This document shows positions 47,380-59,760 of a stretch of 64,000 bases of DNA, piece after piece. Within the stretch, counting starts at the first letter, position 1. Every line of letters starts with the position of its first letter. The translations under genes and the position numbers were made by a program. The stretch lies in contig NC_070614.1 in NCBI RefSeq assembly GCF_027172205.1, positions 40,244,001 through 40,308,000 on the forward strand. The letters are read 5' to 3'. The DNA comes from Podarcis raffonei. Its lineage: Eukaryota; Chordata; Lepidosauria; Squamata; Lacertidae. The notes beneath the pieces are model-generated. The model had not been told where the DNA came from. It ran no database searches and saw only the letters and a program-made list of their open reading frames with translations.

Positions 47380-50300
47380 CTGTTGAGATGGTAAAAGCCT
47401 GGTATAAAAAGGTTTGGTTCCTAACTGTGTCCGAGATGCTGACCTAAACAGTTCTCTTGCTTTAAGGGCAAAGCAAACCAAGATATGTTCTATTTGGTAT
47501 CGTTTGATTTCTTCAGTTTATGTTGGGGGCAGAGGGGGCATTTCTGAAAAGCCCTAATATGATTTGGAATTCATGTGGAATAGATAGTAGAAAAGGTTTG
47601 TTAGAAATGGCGGCGTAAGTGTTGCATGAGGTAAATAGGACCTGTGGAGAAACCAGATAACTTTCTAAATTAATGGAAAAGGGAGATTGTTGAGATGCAG
47701 AATTCTGGTCCCTTGAGGAGCGAGGTGTTGGAAGCAGCACGGTGTTTTCTGTTCTTGTCATGCCTGTGCGGTGAAGGAATCGTAAGACGTTTTAATGCAA
47801 ACTTGTAAATAGCCTATAGCAGCCAGCTGAGGAAGTTGCTGGGAGCGGGGGCTGGGAGTTGGTGTCCTGGGTTCTCAGGGGCCTATTTCTTTCCCCAGTG
47901 GAGTTTGACCAACTGGAAGAAGCAGTGAAGTCTCTCAACAAGGACCTGATGAGGGAGAATCGGCACTTGCAGGACCTGACCACCCAGCTGCAAGAGAAGC
48001 ACCATAAGATCTCCTTGGAGGTAGGTTCCTTGTCAGATGCCAGCAAAGCGCGGGTCCCATAGCCAATGCTGCTTGTGGGAGAGAATCATTCTGAAGCCCG
48101 GCGTGTCTGCATCTTTTTCTCCTCTGGCTTGCTTAGTACACGGAACTGCAGGACAAGGTGACCTCCTCTGAGACCAAAGTGCTGGAGATGGAGACGACCA
48201 TCGAGGACCTGCAGTGGGATATCGAGAAGCTGCGCAAGCGGGAGCAGAAGCTGAACAAGCACCTGGCTGAGGCCCTGGAACAGGCAAGCGAAGACCTTCA
48301 GGGGCCCCCTGTTCCCCCTGCCCAACCCATGGGCCAGTATGGGTCATTGTAGCATACAAGGCACTGAACTTTGTTCTCTAACTCCTTTGGCAGCTAAACT
48401 CGGGCTACTACGCATCGGGCAGTTCCGGCGGCTTCCAGGGTGGGCAGATCACACTTAGCATGCAGAAGGTAAGCGGGAGAAAAACAACCGGGGGGAAGGG
48501 GGTGTCAGTGGCGCTGGGATGCGAGTCTTGCAGGTCCAAGTGCTTCCCTTTGCGGAATCTTCCTGCTTCAGTTTTGTGCCTGGGCTTTTGCAGTTTGAGA
48601 TGCTGAATGCGGAGCTGGAGGAGCACCAAGAGCTTGCCAACAGCCGCATGGCAGAGCTGGAGAAACTGCAGCATGAAATGCAGCAGGCTGTGAGGACCAA
48701 TGAGAAGCTCAAGGTAAGGAAGAGCCTCCTGCGGAATTTGGGGAAGCAGAATGCCCTCTAGTGGTAGGCTGAAAATATGCTAGTATGACCAGGAATGATG
48801 GTTCTGGACAATCTGCTTTAGAGCCACTTTTGCAGGTGCAGGTACAGAGGGATGTTATTTATGTTTCTAGTCCTTGTGATGGGAGGAGGCGGTGTCTCTG
48901 AAGAGCTCTGTTTCTGTGCATTTCCAAGTTCTCTCCATCTGTGTAGCTGTAGTGCTTCAGTGTTTCATATTCTTCTTCTTGGCACCTCAGTCCATTACAC
49001 GCAGGTCCTGCTATCGGAATACTTGTTATCCAAAATCTCACTTATCTGAACACAAAGAATTATTCACATATGGCTGACTCAGATGTCCAGACAGCTGTAG
49101 TTTGTCCAGTTCTTTACTTGTTTGTGTTTTGCTGGTCAGCAGCTGCTGTTTCAGGCCGAAACCATGGCGGGAAATGAGAGCGATTGGACAAATTGGGGAA
49201 CAAGAGAGAGATTGGGGAACAAGAGAGATTGGACAAATCTATTTTTCCTTTGTTTTACCTTTGCTGATTGGCTGCAGCAGTTTCAGGCAGAAAGCATGGA
49301 GTGAGAAAGCATGGATTAGAAATGTTCCTATAGGAAATAATGAAAACCATTAACTTGTTATATGCCCGCTTGCCTAATGAACGATTTTCTGAGAATGCAT
49401 TGTGTTCAGAAAGCAGGACCTGTGTGTTCTTTGCTTCCTGGCAAAAGAATTCCAGATTGACTTTGGGGAAGGCTCGTAGCTCAGAAGGTCACGTGTTCAA
49501 TCCCTGCCATCTCCAGCTAAGGCTGGAAATGTTCGCTGTCAATCAAAAGTGCAGACCTAAATTGACCAATGCTCTTGACAGATTCCTATGTTCCCATGAC
49601 TCCCCCTCCTCCAACATTTCTCAATAGAACTAAACCAGTCCAAACAACTTCAGATGCTTCCTTTATGTACACTCGTGCGTGCAGCATCCGAAGCCTTTCA
49701 GCAATCAGGCAGAAAGGCACAAGCCTCAGGCTGAGTATCTTGAGCCTTTGACCCATTTGCTACTGGTAGGTTTTTTGTACACTTGCTATTACACTTAATA
49801 CACCCGAACATGCAGGATGGGACATGTTTCTTTTAAAAGAGCCACCAAGACCACTCCTAGGGGTGATGACGTGGGGCAGTTGACGTGGAGAGCTACCGTG
49901 GCTCTCCTCCCCCAGGCACCTGTTCTCTGCCCTTCCCCTGCAGGTGGCGCTGCGGAGCCTGCCCGAGGAGGCAGTGAAAGAGACGCTGGAGTACAAAGTG
50001 CTGCAGTCTCAGTTCTCGCTGCTGTACAATGAGAGCCTGCAGGTGAAAACGCAGCTGGACGAGGCCCGGGCCCTTCTGCTCACCACCAAGAACAGCCACC
50101 TGCGTCACATCGAGCACATGGAGGTGAGGGAGCCCATGAAGTGTGTGCGCCTGCTCTCTAACCCCTGAAAGGGTAGTCAGCAGGCGTGCTTAAGCTTTTC
50201 CTGTACCTCTTTGCTTTGTAGCATTAGATAGAATGGTAAGGAAAGCAGTTTTGCAGTTTCATAGAAGAGCACAAGGGCCCTGCTGGATCAACCAGATGCC

Positions 50301-53300
50301 CCTGGGAAACCCACAAGCAGAACCTGAATGCCAAGAGCCCTACTCTCTCCACAATGCCAAGAAACTGGCACTCGGAGGCATCCAACAGTAGAGGAAGACA
50401 GAGCCGTCATGGCTAGTGGCCGCTGGTGGCCTTCCTTTTAGGCCCTGATAGCATAATCTCACGAAGCCCTGGGTGGCATCCAAAATTAGCCATTGAAATC
50501 AGTGGGCACCCTTGATTTAGGTTCATTTCAGTGGGAAGAGCTTACGCCCCCACTGTTTGTCAGACTGCGAAAGTTACCAAGGAGAAAGAGTGGTCTTGCA
50601 CCCTGTTCTCCCCCTCCCCCCCGGCTGATATTACTTGCCCCTCCCCTCCCCATCTTCCTCGGCAACAGAGTGATGAGCTGAATCTGCAGAAGAAGTTGCG
50701 GACGGAGGTGATCCAGCTGGAGGACACCCTGGCCCAGGTGCGCAAAGAATATGAGATGCTGCGCATTGAATTTGAGCAGAACTTGGCCGCCAACGAGCAA
50801 GCAGGTGAGGCTGCATTCCTTCCCATTGAGCATTCGTGGTTTGGCCCCAAATGAATATTTTTCTCCCTTTAATACTCTAAGGCAGGTTTCCCAGAACTTG
50901 GGTATCCAGCTGTTCTTGGACTACAAGAACATCATCCCAAACTAGCAGGGCCAGTGGTCAGGGATGATGGAAATTGTAGTCCAAAAACAGTTTGGGAAAC
51001 CCTGCTCTAAGGTCTGCCCTGTGCAGAAGTCTATCTCCTCTTCCAGTCATCTGCCTACCAAATTGTTCATTCTCACTCTTCTCTTCCCCTCTCCCTCCGT
51101 TTGAACCCGAGGTCCCATTAACCGAGAGATGCGCCACCTGATCAGCAGCCTCCAGAACCATAACCACCAGCTGAAGGGCGACGTGCAGCGGTACAAGCGG
51201 AAGCTCCGGGAAGTGCAGGCGGAGATCAACAAGGTGGGGCTACAGGAGGGGGAGGTTTCAGGGAATGACCCCCCAAAGGAATCTCTCGGGGGCTGCATGC
51301 TGGCGGTGGATGGGGCCAGAGCCCCAAGTGGCCAGGACGCTCCTTCTCTCGCAGGAACGGAGGACGATGCCTTTCCCTGAGCCCAATCCATTTGTCCATC
51401 TTGCTGAATATCGTCCTTCCTGTTTTCAGAAAGGAAACATTTTCAGCTCTACCTGGAGATGCTGGGGAACCTGGGAGCTCCCGTGTGCAAAATAGATGCT
51501 CTACCACTCAGCTATGGCACTTCTCTTTGTATTTCTCCTCCTTCTACCTGTATGACAGTGGGCTGGGGACTGCAAGTGGCCTTTGACCCCTGCTTTGAGC
51601 TCCATAATTCCAGGTGCTGTGATGGCCACCTTACCCTGCAGCTCATGTCCGTTTGTTCTTTGCTCAGGTTCGGCTGCAGCAAAGCGGCTATTCCTCCAGC
51701 TCCACGGCAGCGCCCCCTACGCCAGGGGCTGAGGACCCCGCAGGGCTGCTGGGGCCCCCAGGGGCTGCCACCATGAAAGAGGAAGAGGGAGCAGCGCCTC
51801 CCGAGGTGAAAAAAGAGCCCAAGGAGGTGCAAGTGAAGAAGGAGCCCAAGGAGGAGGCTGCTGCCCCCCAGCCTCTCGGGATCCATGAAGGGGCGAAAAA
51901 GGAGGAAGAGGAGCCGCCTGCCCCACAGCCCCTCGCCCCACAGCCGCCCCCACCCCCCCGCGCCAAGGAGCCTGAGCGGTCCAAGGGGCGCGGCGGCGGG
52001 GAACGGAGCGGGGATCGCGAGAGATCCCGGGACCGGGACAAAGAGGCCTCCTCCTCTTCGTCTTCCTCCTCGTCCTCTTCCTCGCGGGATCGGGAGAAGC
52101 AGAAGGGTGGCGGAGGCTCTGAGGATCCCAAGAAAAAGGATTCCGATCTGCTCAAGCAGCTGCGGACTGAACTCAAGTGAGGGAGGTGGAAGATGGCGCT
52201 GTTTCAAAATGGGGGTGGGGAAGTGGGGAGAGCAATCTTGTGCAGAGAGAAGGCTAGACAAATGCAAAGGATTTTTTGAGGGGGATAGCACTGGGTAGGG
52301 GAGGGCACGATGGCCTCAGGAAAAGCCGTGAACCTGGAGGATCTGTGCCAGTGCTTTGGCTCCTGGGAGAAGCTGCACCTCTGCACTCAGCAGAGAGGGA
52401 GATGGGGCTCTGGAGGGCTTTATTGCAGCTGAAGAGCTGGAGGCCCAGAAAACGCTTTGCCAAGATTTTAGGGTTTCAGGAGGCAAGCCTTGGTGGTAGG
52501 CTCTCACTCTGGTGTTTGGGCCCAGGGGGAGGTAAGAAAGATCCCTGTAAGCTAGAACTTTGCTGAAATAGTTACCCCCCAACTGAGAGGTTCCTTATAA
52601 GACAGTTTGAACCCTCCCTTTGCACCCCCATAGTTTCTCATAGGTCTCAAAGCAATAACCCCGGCTTAAAAGCTTGCCACCTCATGGTTGATGTCTGGGG
52701 AAAACCTTGGCACCATGGGGTGCAAGGTCTCTCCCCCCCCCCCACTTCATGCTGACCTTGTTTCCTTCCCCAGGAAGGCTCAGGAGAGTCAGAAGGAGAT
52801 GAAGCTACTCTTGGACATGTATAAGTCAGCACCCAAAGAGCAGCGGGACAAAGTGCAGCTCATGGCTGCTGAGAAGAAGACCAAGGCAGAGGTGAGAGGC
52901 CCACCTGTACACGGATGCCTGCTGCCATCTGAACATTGCACTTCCTCTGCCCCCCCTTTATTCCAGCTCTTCTTTGCTTCGGTCAAATGCGCTACTCTCA
53001 ATCTTAATTCCCTCAAGCGTGGATCCTTCTGTAGTTAAAGAGACGCTATCCATGCAGAGCTGGGAAATAGCAGCAAGCTGGACGAGGGAGGAACCCCAAA
53101 GTTTGGCGGAAAGTACAAAAATAGTCCCTCTATCCCCAAAGAGCCCGACAAGGACAGGGCATGCTGGGTAGGAGCAGAATGCAGGGTGGTCTGGAGGGAT
53201 GTGGAAAGTTGTGTCCTGGGAAAGGGTAGGGCTGGCTGGCACTCTGAACATGAGCATTAGGCACTGTCCCATTGGCCCCTTCTGCTAGTTCACACTTAAG

Positions 53301-54610
53301 TATGCGTGAGTGAGAGTCCTCTCTAGGGTTTTTATTATTATTCAATTTATATGCCGCCCTTCATCCGAAGATCACTGTATCAAAACACAAAATGCATAAC
53401 CCAAAGCCCCCCCCCCCAATAGTGGATATCTGAGTGACAGTATAGCATAAAGTTAAAGGAACCCCTGATCATTAGGTTCAGTCGTGGCCGAATCTGGGGT
53501 TGCAGCGCTCATCTCGCTTTATTGGCCGAGGGAGCCGGCGTACAGCTTCCGGGTCATGTAGCCAGCATGACTAAGCCGCTTCTGGTGAGCCAGAGCAGCG
53601 CACAGAAGTGCCGTTTACCTTCCCGCCGGAGCAGTACCTATTTATCTACTTGCACTTTGAGGTGCTTTCGAAATGCTAGGTTGGCAGGAGCAGGGACCGA
53701 GCAACGGGCGCTCACCCCGCTGCAGGGATTCGAACTGCCGACCTTCTGATCGGCAAGCCCTAGGCTCTGTGGTTTAACCCACAGCGCCACCCGCGTCCCT
53801 GACAGTATAGCATATTGGCATGCTAATTTTGGGCAAGTTGATGTGAATGATGCATCTGGACAGTAGCTATCATAGTTCCCCAAAAAGGAGCTTGGGGTTG
53901 GTTGGTTGGTTGTGCTTTTAAAATGAGGGCGAATAACATTGTGATGCTTGCAATTTGGCTTGTCCTGCCTTAGTGCTGGGTGATGGATTTGGCAGCACTG
54001 TGTTGAGGGACTAGGGATAAGGAGTCACCCCTGTTCCCTTTTACTCGGTCCCCTTGGTAGGTGGAGGAGCTGCGGGTGAGGATCCGCGAGTTGGAGGAGA
54101 AAGAGAAGAAAGAGAGCAAGAAAATGGCAGACGAGGATGCCTTGCGCAAGATCAAACTGGCCGAGGAGCAAATTGAGCACCTGCAGAAGAAGCTGGCTGC
54201 CACCAAGCAGGTATTTGGCTGTGGGAGGAGCCAAGGTGTAAGTTGCCCTGCAGGGTGGAAGCCTTCCCATTGGTTCAGTCCATCTATAGCCATCTGTAGA
54301 CCAGGGTTGGGGAGATTCTGGCTCAGCGGCTCACCAGGGTTTGGCCTGCGAGGCCATTTTTCCAAAATCACTTTCACCTGTCAGCCATGTCAGCTGATGA
54401 GCAGGGGGTTCATTCCTGCTTTCTGTAGGGAGCAGCAGTATGTGCATGAGTTCTCCTTGCTGATGGGTGCAGGATTCAAGGCTCCTTGGCCACCACTTCC
54501 CTGCACAGCTGCAGTGCAACTTTGGCAGGTGAGCAGGACCACCCACCTTTCAATCGCCTGATGTCCTGATGCCACCAGGGGATTGACAGGCACCCCCAAA
54601 AAATTACCAG

Positions 54611-54644
<34 letters not shown>

Positions 54645-56424
54645 TAATAAGGGAAGCTGCAAGGGCAAGGAGGGAGAACTTGAGCAATCTCGTTCCCTTC
54701 CTTATGTCTGCTCTGCTGGGGCAGGAGGAGGAGGCTCTCCTGTCCGAAATGGACGTGACGGGCCAGGCTTTTGAGGACATGCAAGAGCAGAACATGCGGC
54801 TGAACCAGCAGCTGCGCGAGAAGGATGACGCCAACTTCAAGCTGATGTCGGAGCGCATCAAGTCCAATCAGATCCACAAGCTGCTGCGGGAGGAGAAGGA
54901 CGAGTTGGCTGAGCAGGTGCTGGCCCTCAAGTCCCAGGTAAGGCAGAGCCCGTCCCCCTACTCCTCACACAGTTGTGGAGCCTGAGACAAGGGGGGCGGG
55001 TCTTGAGGGGAGGCTCCTGCCCCATGTCCTGAAGGCTGTGGCTTTGGTTTCCATGCCTAGGTGGACACCCAGCTGTTGGTGGTGCAGAAGCTGGAGGAGA
55101 AGGAGCGCGTTCTGCAGGGGAATCTGGGCACAGTGGAGAAGGAGCTCACTTTGCGCAGCCAGGCCCTGGAACTCAACAAGAGGAAGGTGAGGAGAGGGAG
55201 CTGGGAGGAGCCATGGGCTGAACTGAGAGACAATCAGGGCCGTGGGTACTTGTGCTCCAAAAAGCAAAATTATTTTCTAGGTCAGTGAGTCTTTTTACAA
55301 GCTCAGTTCTTCAATCTTGAAACTTTGTTATATTTTCTGCCTGTGTTTTAGATAACATATTCTGCTCTTGTCAGTAATTGGGGTTGGGGGCAATTGCAAG
55401 CCCAAGACCTGGAAATCCTGTTCCGTCTCTCTCCCCAGCCCTTCTGCTTATGAAGTTTCCCCAGGCATTGCCCATCCCCTCTCAGTTGGTCTCCATGGCC
55501 TTAGGGGGCTAGAAACTAGAAGCAGAGGTTCCCAAGCTACTGCGTTCTCTTCCCATTGCTAGTTTTTGGGTGTGCACAGTGCAATTGCGCTAGGTATTAA
55601 CAGCCCCAGGAATGGGGTGCCTTTGTTGGGGCTGCTTGCGTCTGATTGTCCTTGGGAGATTCTGAGGTGGTGGCTTCTGCTGCTTTTCTTCTGGCAGGCA
55701 GTGGAGGCTGCCCAGCTGGCAGAGGACTTGAAGGTGCAGCTGGAGCACGTGCAGTGTAAGCTGAAGGAGATCCAGACCTGTATGGCCGAGAACCGGGCAG
55801 CCAAGGAGAAGGAATCTTTCAACCTCAAAAGAGCCCAGGTACTAGGAGAAAGGAGGATAACCTGTTCTCTTCTGCAAGTGTGTCAGCTGCTCTAATGCTC
55901 CTTTTGGTTGAAAATGTTATATTTTTTAAAAAGCAAGTTACTAGCCCTCATGGCTGCTGATAAATATTTCTCGGTATGCCAGTGTTACCTTCCGTCTTGC
56001 TAACCACCTTTGGGATTCATTGACTTGCATCCCTTCCTCAGGAGGACATATCACGCTTGCGGCGCAAGCTGGAGAAACAGCGCAAAGTGGAGGTGTATGC
56101 GGATGCTGATGAGATTTTGCAGGAGGAGATCAAGGAGTACAAGGTGAGGAGAGAGGAGCAGGTTGCTTGGTTGGCAACCCAGGGCAAGCCTTGTTGGGGA
56201 GAGCCAAGTCAAGGATCTTACCCGAATTATCTGTCCCGTATCTCCAGGCCAAGCTGACCTGCCCCTGCTGCAATACCCGCAAGAAGGATGCTGTCCTCAC
56301 CAAATGCTTCCACGTCTTCTGTTTTGACTGTGTCAAGACACGCTACGACACCCGCCAGCGGAAGTGCCCCAAGTGCAACGCGGCCTTTGGCGCCAATGAC
56401 TTCCACCGCATCTATATCAGCTGA
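44233..56424 (+). CDS. RNF40: RNF40, E3 ubiquitin ligase for histone H2B
   Basis: RING E3 that with RNF20 mono-ubiquitinates H2B Lys120. Coding exons: 44233-44364, 45912-46079, 46418-46553, 46649-46885, 47899-48020, 48137-48283, 48394-48468, 48594-48713, 49944-50123, 50669-50804, 51112-51233, 51668-52176, 52774-52891, 54061-54210, 54725-54937, 55061-55186, 55698-55838, 56042-56143, 56248-56424. The phases agree and give 1036 residues (human 1001). The start [20 protein letters not shown] and long coiled coils ([26 protein letters not shown] regions) match human. The RING is C3HC4: C983, C986, C998, H1000, C1003, C1006, C1018, C1021 in the last exon, ending DFHRIYIS. The intron after 48283 starts with GC. 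The exon 51668-52176 encodes a lineage-variable acidic, proline- and serine-rich linker. An untranslated exon (to 43127) joins 44168. Confidence 0.97.
44400..44670 (+). repeat. Interspersed repeat, CR1-like 3' region
   Basis: GGGGGTTGGACAGATTCATGAAGG ... CTCAGGTCCTGCTTGTGAGC ... GGGCATCTGGCTGGGCACTGTGAG is a repeat shared with 26930-27040 (CAGGTCCTGCTTGCGGCC ... GGCTGGCCACTATGAGAAC). I cannot fix its class; the end pattern recalls LINE 3' ends. It lies in the RNF40 intron 44365-45911. Confidence 0.45.
45484..45645 (-). mobile_element. tRNA-derived SINE fragment
   Basis: Read on the minus strand it ends with the AACTGCCTTATACTGACTCA-type body (complement) and has a box B-like TTCAAATCTGAGACCTTTGC region on the plus side. 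Related pieces: 49470-49590 (+, GTAGCTCAGAAGGTCACGTG... TTCAATCCCTGCC) and 51430-51520 (-). All lie in RNF40 introns. Confidence 0.5.
45756..45825. repeat. (TC)n and (ATCT)n microsatellites
   Basis: TCTCTCTC for about 34 bases, then ATCTATCTATC-type units, in the RNF40 intron before 45912. Confidence 0.9.
47333..47377. repeat. (ATT)n microsatellite
   Basis: About 14 perfect ATT units in the RNF40 intron 46886-47898. The rest of this intron shows no recognised element apart from an A/T-rich LINE-end-like stretch near 46945-47045. Confidence 0.9.
50883..51004. mobile_element. Palindromic hAT-like MITE, clean 8-bp TSD
   Basis: Starts CAGGTTTCCCAGAACTTGG and ends AGTTTGGGAAACCCTG, imperfect inverted repeats. 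Interior GGCCAGTGGTCAGGGATGATGG is shared with 38840. It is flanked by CTCTAAGG at 50875-50882 and 51005-51012, a perfect 8-bp duplication. It lies in the RNF40 intron 50805-51111. Confidence 0.85.
53450..53799 (-). mobile_element. tRNA-derived SINE (Sauria/ACA-like), full length
   Basis: In minus orientation: head GGGACGCGGGTGGCGCTGTG with box A, box B in AGTTCGAATCCC, then the GTGAGCGCCCGTTGCTCGG body and a tail with CTTTAACTTT. Both ends are defined by the 15-base direct repeat TGACAGTATAGCATA (53435-53449 and 53800-53814). It lies in the RNF40 intron 52892-54060. It is more intact than the copy at 14.4 kb. Confidence 0.88.
54610..54643. repeat. (GT)n microsatellite
   Basis: GTGTGTGT for about 30 bases in the RNF40 intron 54211-54724. 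Confidence 0.9.
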
Positions 56425-57400
56425 ACACCTGGGTCCAATTTCCTGCCCAAGGGGGTCCCTTTCACAGACGGTGCCTGGATCCTGTGGCTCACCTAGCAAA
56501 AACCTGCCTCGGGTCCGCATAAGACTCATTCCTCCCCCACACCAGTTTTCTGGCTCTGCTCCATGGACCCCTTCCCAAGCATTTAAAATATTTTGCAGAG
56601 TTTCCTTTTCAGTGGTTTACTTTCTCTTCTCTCCCCTTGCCCGTATACTTCCTGGGTCTGTTTCACTGGATCCCCTCCTTAGATCTGAGGAATCCTCTCT
56701 GCTGCTGCTGCTGCTCCTCCTCTTGACATTTCCCAAATGGTCTCCCTCCAAATTGCCTTTGGATCTTTTTCTTCTTCTACCATTTTGAAAACTTTTACGA
56801 CAACCACTGTCTGCAGGCAGCAGTCATGCAGATCAAACGCTTCCTGTCGGAGAGGTGCATTCCTATTCTTCAGTTATTTTAATAATTGTTTTCCGTGTTT
56901 TGGAAGTAAAAGTTGGAGATGATCTGCTCCTGCGAGATCCCTGTGTTCTTAGAACCTTGTGTTCCGCTTTCTGGAGATGAGTTCTGGGCAGGATTGGAGG
57001 TTGTGGGGGCGGGGGGGGGGGAGGCTTTTGCTATGGGTAATTCCTGGAGGTTGCATTGAGCCCCACCAGAGCAAAGCTTAGCTTTGTAGGGTGAGGAGGG
57101 TTTGAGGAGACAGAGATACACAAGGAATCACGCATGAACCCCATGGACTGGCTGTGCATGTTAACGTAGTCACAGTAGACTTTAACCTTTCCATTTTCAG
57201 ACTCACTTTTAACACAAACCTTTGTTTGAGGAGTAATAATATTTGTATGGTGGTTGTGCTGCTGTGGTTGTGACGCACCTTAGATGAAGCTGCAACCCAG
57301 TAGCTGGTCCTTATGTAGCAGTTTGAAGACCAATGCAGTAACAGACTCACTCTTGAGGAAGGAGAGCTGAGTGGAAAGTGTTGTGAAGATTAGGGGGGGA

Positions 57401-57406
57401 AATAAA
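57401..57406 (+). other. Candidate RNF40 polyadenylation signal
   Basis: AATAAA about 980 bases after the RNF40 stop. No canonical hexamer is evident earlier, but a variant signal could be used. The preceding 3'UTR has no clear repeat. Confidence 0.4.
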
Positions 57407-57419
57407 TAGGATCTGGGTC

Positions 57420-58620
57420 TAACCAGGACTGAGCAGACATGGCTCAGGAACAAATGGTACACATTTTAGAGCTGTAATGTGAACTGTCACCAAAGAAGAA
57501 AAGCACAGTGCAAGTGGCTAGAGGAATCAGCAGTGCAGGGAAAGAATGGGTTGTTCCCTAGCAGTTCACTAGGCCAGTTGAGCTGCAGGAAAAAAGGACC
57601 AGTTGCTTTTACTAGCACTGGAAAATAAGAAGAGTAACTTTTTAAAGTGAAAGCTTGCCTCCATCTCAAATTCTGTATGTAGCTACAAGTATTGTACAAA
57701 TATGGAAGGGCTTTAGGAATTCTTTGTATGTATTTATTTTACAGCATTTCTATGCTGCCTTTTTTTGTTGTTGTATAACTCACACAGCCCCCTCATATAT
57801 CAAGAAGAGGTTAAAACAAAGTCGAGTGCTGGGGCCCTGATGAGGGCCAGCAGTTTCTGCTGAAGTCACATGTTAGCCAAAAGCACAAAGCAGCTCAGAG
57901 CTGTGTTGTTGCTTTTTAGATACCACAACTTTCTGGTCCCTGGAGAATCCTGTTTCTAAGATCCCATCCACAAAAACAACTTCTTATATATACAAATCTT
58001 AAATTTTCCATGTGTGTGCTAAGCAAAGTCAAACTCAGATAATGCAAAAATGAAAGTAGTTCCCAGCTGTCACTTTTCTTGGTTTCAAGTGTAGAGCTGG
58101 ATCACTTTAGGATATTGGTTTCCCCTGTGCCTTTACCTATCCCAACCCTGCTTGCCAGAGATAATACAACCTTCAGTGACAAGAGCAAGTTGCATCTATT
58201 GAAAATACAGCTCCCCCTCTCAATATTATTCTCTGGCTCCATTTTGGTAAGAAAGACTTCTTGATGTGATGTGATGTGCAAGGCAGGTACAAATCAAGTA
58301 GCTCGTTGTTTAGTCGTTTAGTCTTGTCTGACTCTTCGTGACCCCATGGACTAGAGCATGCCAGGCACTCCTGTCTTCCACTGTTTCCTGCAAATTGGTC
58401 AAACTCATGTTAGTAGCTTCAAGAACACTGTCCAACGGTTATCCCCCATTGCACCTTGCTAATTCAGATGGAGATCAGCAGATTGTATGCATAAACGTTC
58501 TCCACTTTTTAAAAAAATTAATAATTGTGGAATTTATTGCCACGGCATGGGGTGGTGATGGCTGTGGACTTAGATGGCTTTAAAAGGGATTCAATAAACT
58601 CGGAGAGAAGCAGAAATTCT
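57420..58620. other. Intergenic stretch after RNF40
   Basis: No gene recognised. It contains the BovB fragment listed separately and some A/T-rich simple DNA; otherwise nothing. Confidence 0.5.
58304..58437 (-). mobile_element. BovB (RTE-type) LINE 3' fragment
   Basis: GTTGTTTAGTCGTTTAGTCTTG, GACTCTTCGTGACCCCATGG, GCATGCCAGGCACTCCTG and TGGTCAAACTCATG match the reverse complement of the BovB LINE 3' part known from squamates and ruminants. Only about 130 bases remain. The 3' end is toward the low coordinate. Confidence 0.75.
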
Positions 58621-59760
58621 TATGGACAGTCATGACAGCAACTGCAACGATGGAGGACCACATTTCCCAGAGCTCCTTGGAACCGGGGTTGCAACTCCTC
58701 CCGTCGTTCCTCCTGGATCCTCGGCGTTTATGGATTGCTGGAGGTGTTTCCCGGAGGACGTGGCTGCCTATTTCGTAAAGGGGGAAATGGTTCCCTTTCG
58801 CGTGGAGTTTTCACCCCTTTGCGCCCCGTTTCTCTCCAGCTAAATCCCGCGCAGTAAAGAACTGCGGCGTCAGCTGGGAACGAAGCAGCTCCAGCCCCGC
58901 AACAGAACGGAAGGCGCCCCCTTTCTCTCTCTCCCCCATAAAGCCCCTGTGCCTTCGGCGGCTGCATGCCAGGCAGCAATTCCACCTGCAGAGCTTTCTC
59001 CAAGTCCACGCTGGGAAAAGCTGCTGCCAAATCTGTGTAACTCTGCAAGCGTTTTAAGCAGCGATACCTTCGCGGATAAGACTTCACTTAAGAACCTGGA
59101 GATAGGGTATTCGGAGTGCGTGTAAATATGCATTTACCCCCCCAAAAAAGGCTTTTATTATTTATTTAACAGTAGTCTTGTGCTACTGAGCGCATTAATT
59201 ACGGTATAACTTTTAATCTATATAATTTGCCAGCTGGCATCGTAAGCCTAGTCCACAAAACCTTACGCCGTAATACATTTGATAAAAGAGTTTCCACAAC
59301 CTGCAAGATCCTGCGCCGCTGTTGCTGGTGCAACAGATTAATATGGCCACCCCTCCGGATTTCTTTTTCTTCCCTAAGAAGCAAACACTCTACTGTATCT
59401 TAATAATGAAGGAAGGCACAGGTTAGGGAGAGGAAGAGGCCTCAATGCCACCCAAAACTACAGCCCCCATAGTCCCTTGCAACTATCCCCCGGCATCCTC
59501 CGCAGTCCTAACCTCCCCAGATTGGAGCAACCGAGACCTGCCACTTGGCGAAATAGATCTGGGCGCTGAGCGGGTGGCGCCCGGACGGCGGCTTGCAAAG
59601 GTTAGGCTGGGCTCGGGGTGGCGGTGCCATGCCAACCCCCGGAGAGAGATCCGGGAGCCAGCAGGCATTGGCGTGCGCGCTTCTGTGAGAGCTGCCAGTC
59701 AACAATCACTGCTGGGAAAAGCTGGTTTTCGGATGCGTCCCCCGTACATTCTTAGAGCTT
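58620..59760. promoter_or_regulatory. GC-rich block upstream of RUSF1, possible promoter
   Basis: Two GC-rich parts (58.65-59.0 and 59.44-59.75 kb) with many CpGs. They carry ZNF143-like motifs: ACCACATTTCCCAGAGCT near 58656 and AACTACAGCCCCCATAGTCC near 59456. No TATA box. It may hold the untranslated first exon of RUSF1, whose next exon seems to begin at 60851 (acceptor TTAACAG). I recognise no protein in the open frames here. Confidence 0.4.

Noticed and set aside
51512-52291. 259-codon open frame antisense to RNF40
   Set aside because: It shadows the low-complexity linker exon; composition is explained by the coding strand.
58728-59087. 119-codon minus-strand frame in the GC-rich block
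   Set aside because: No recognisable domain, and GC-rich DNA often has chance open frames; kept only as part of the unexplained block.
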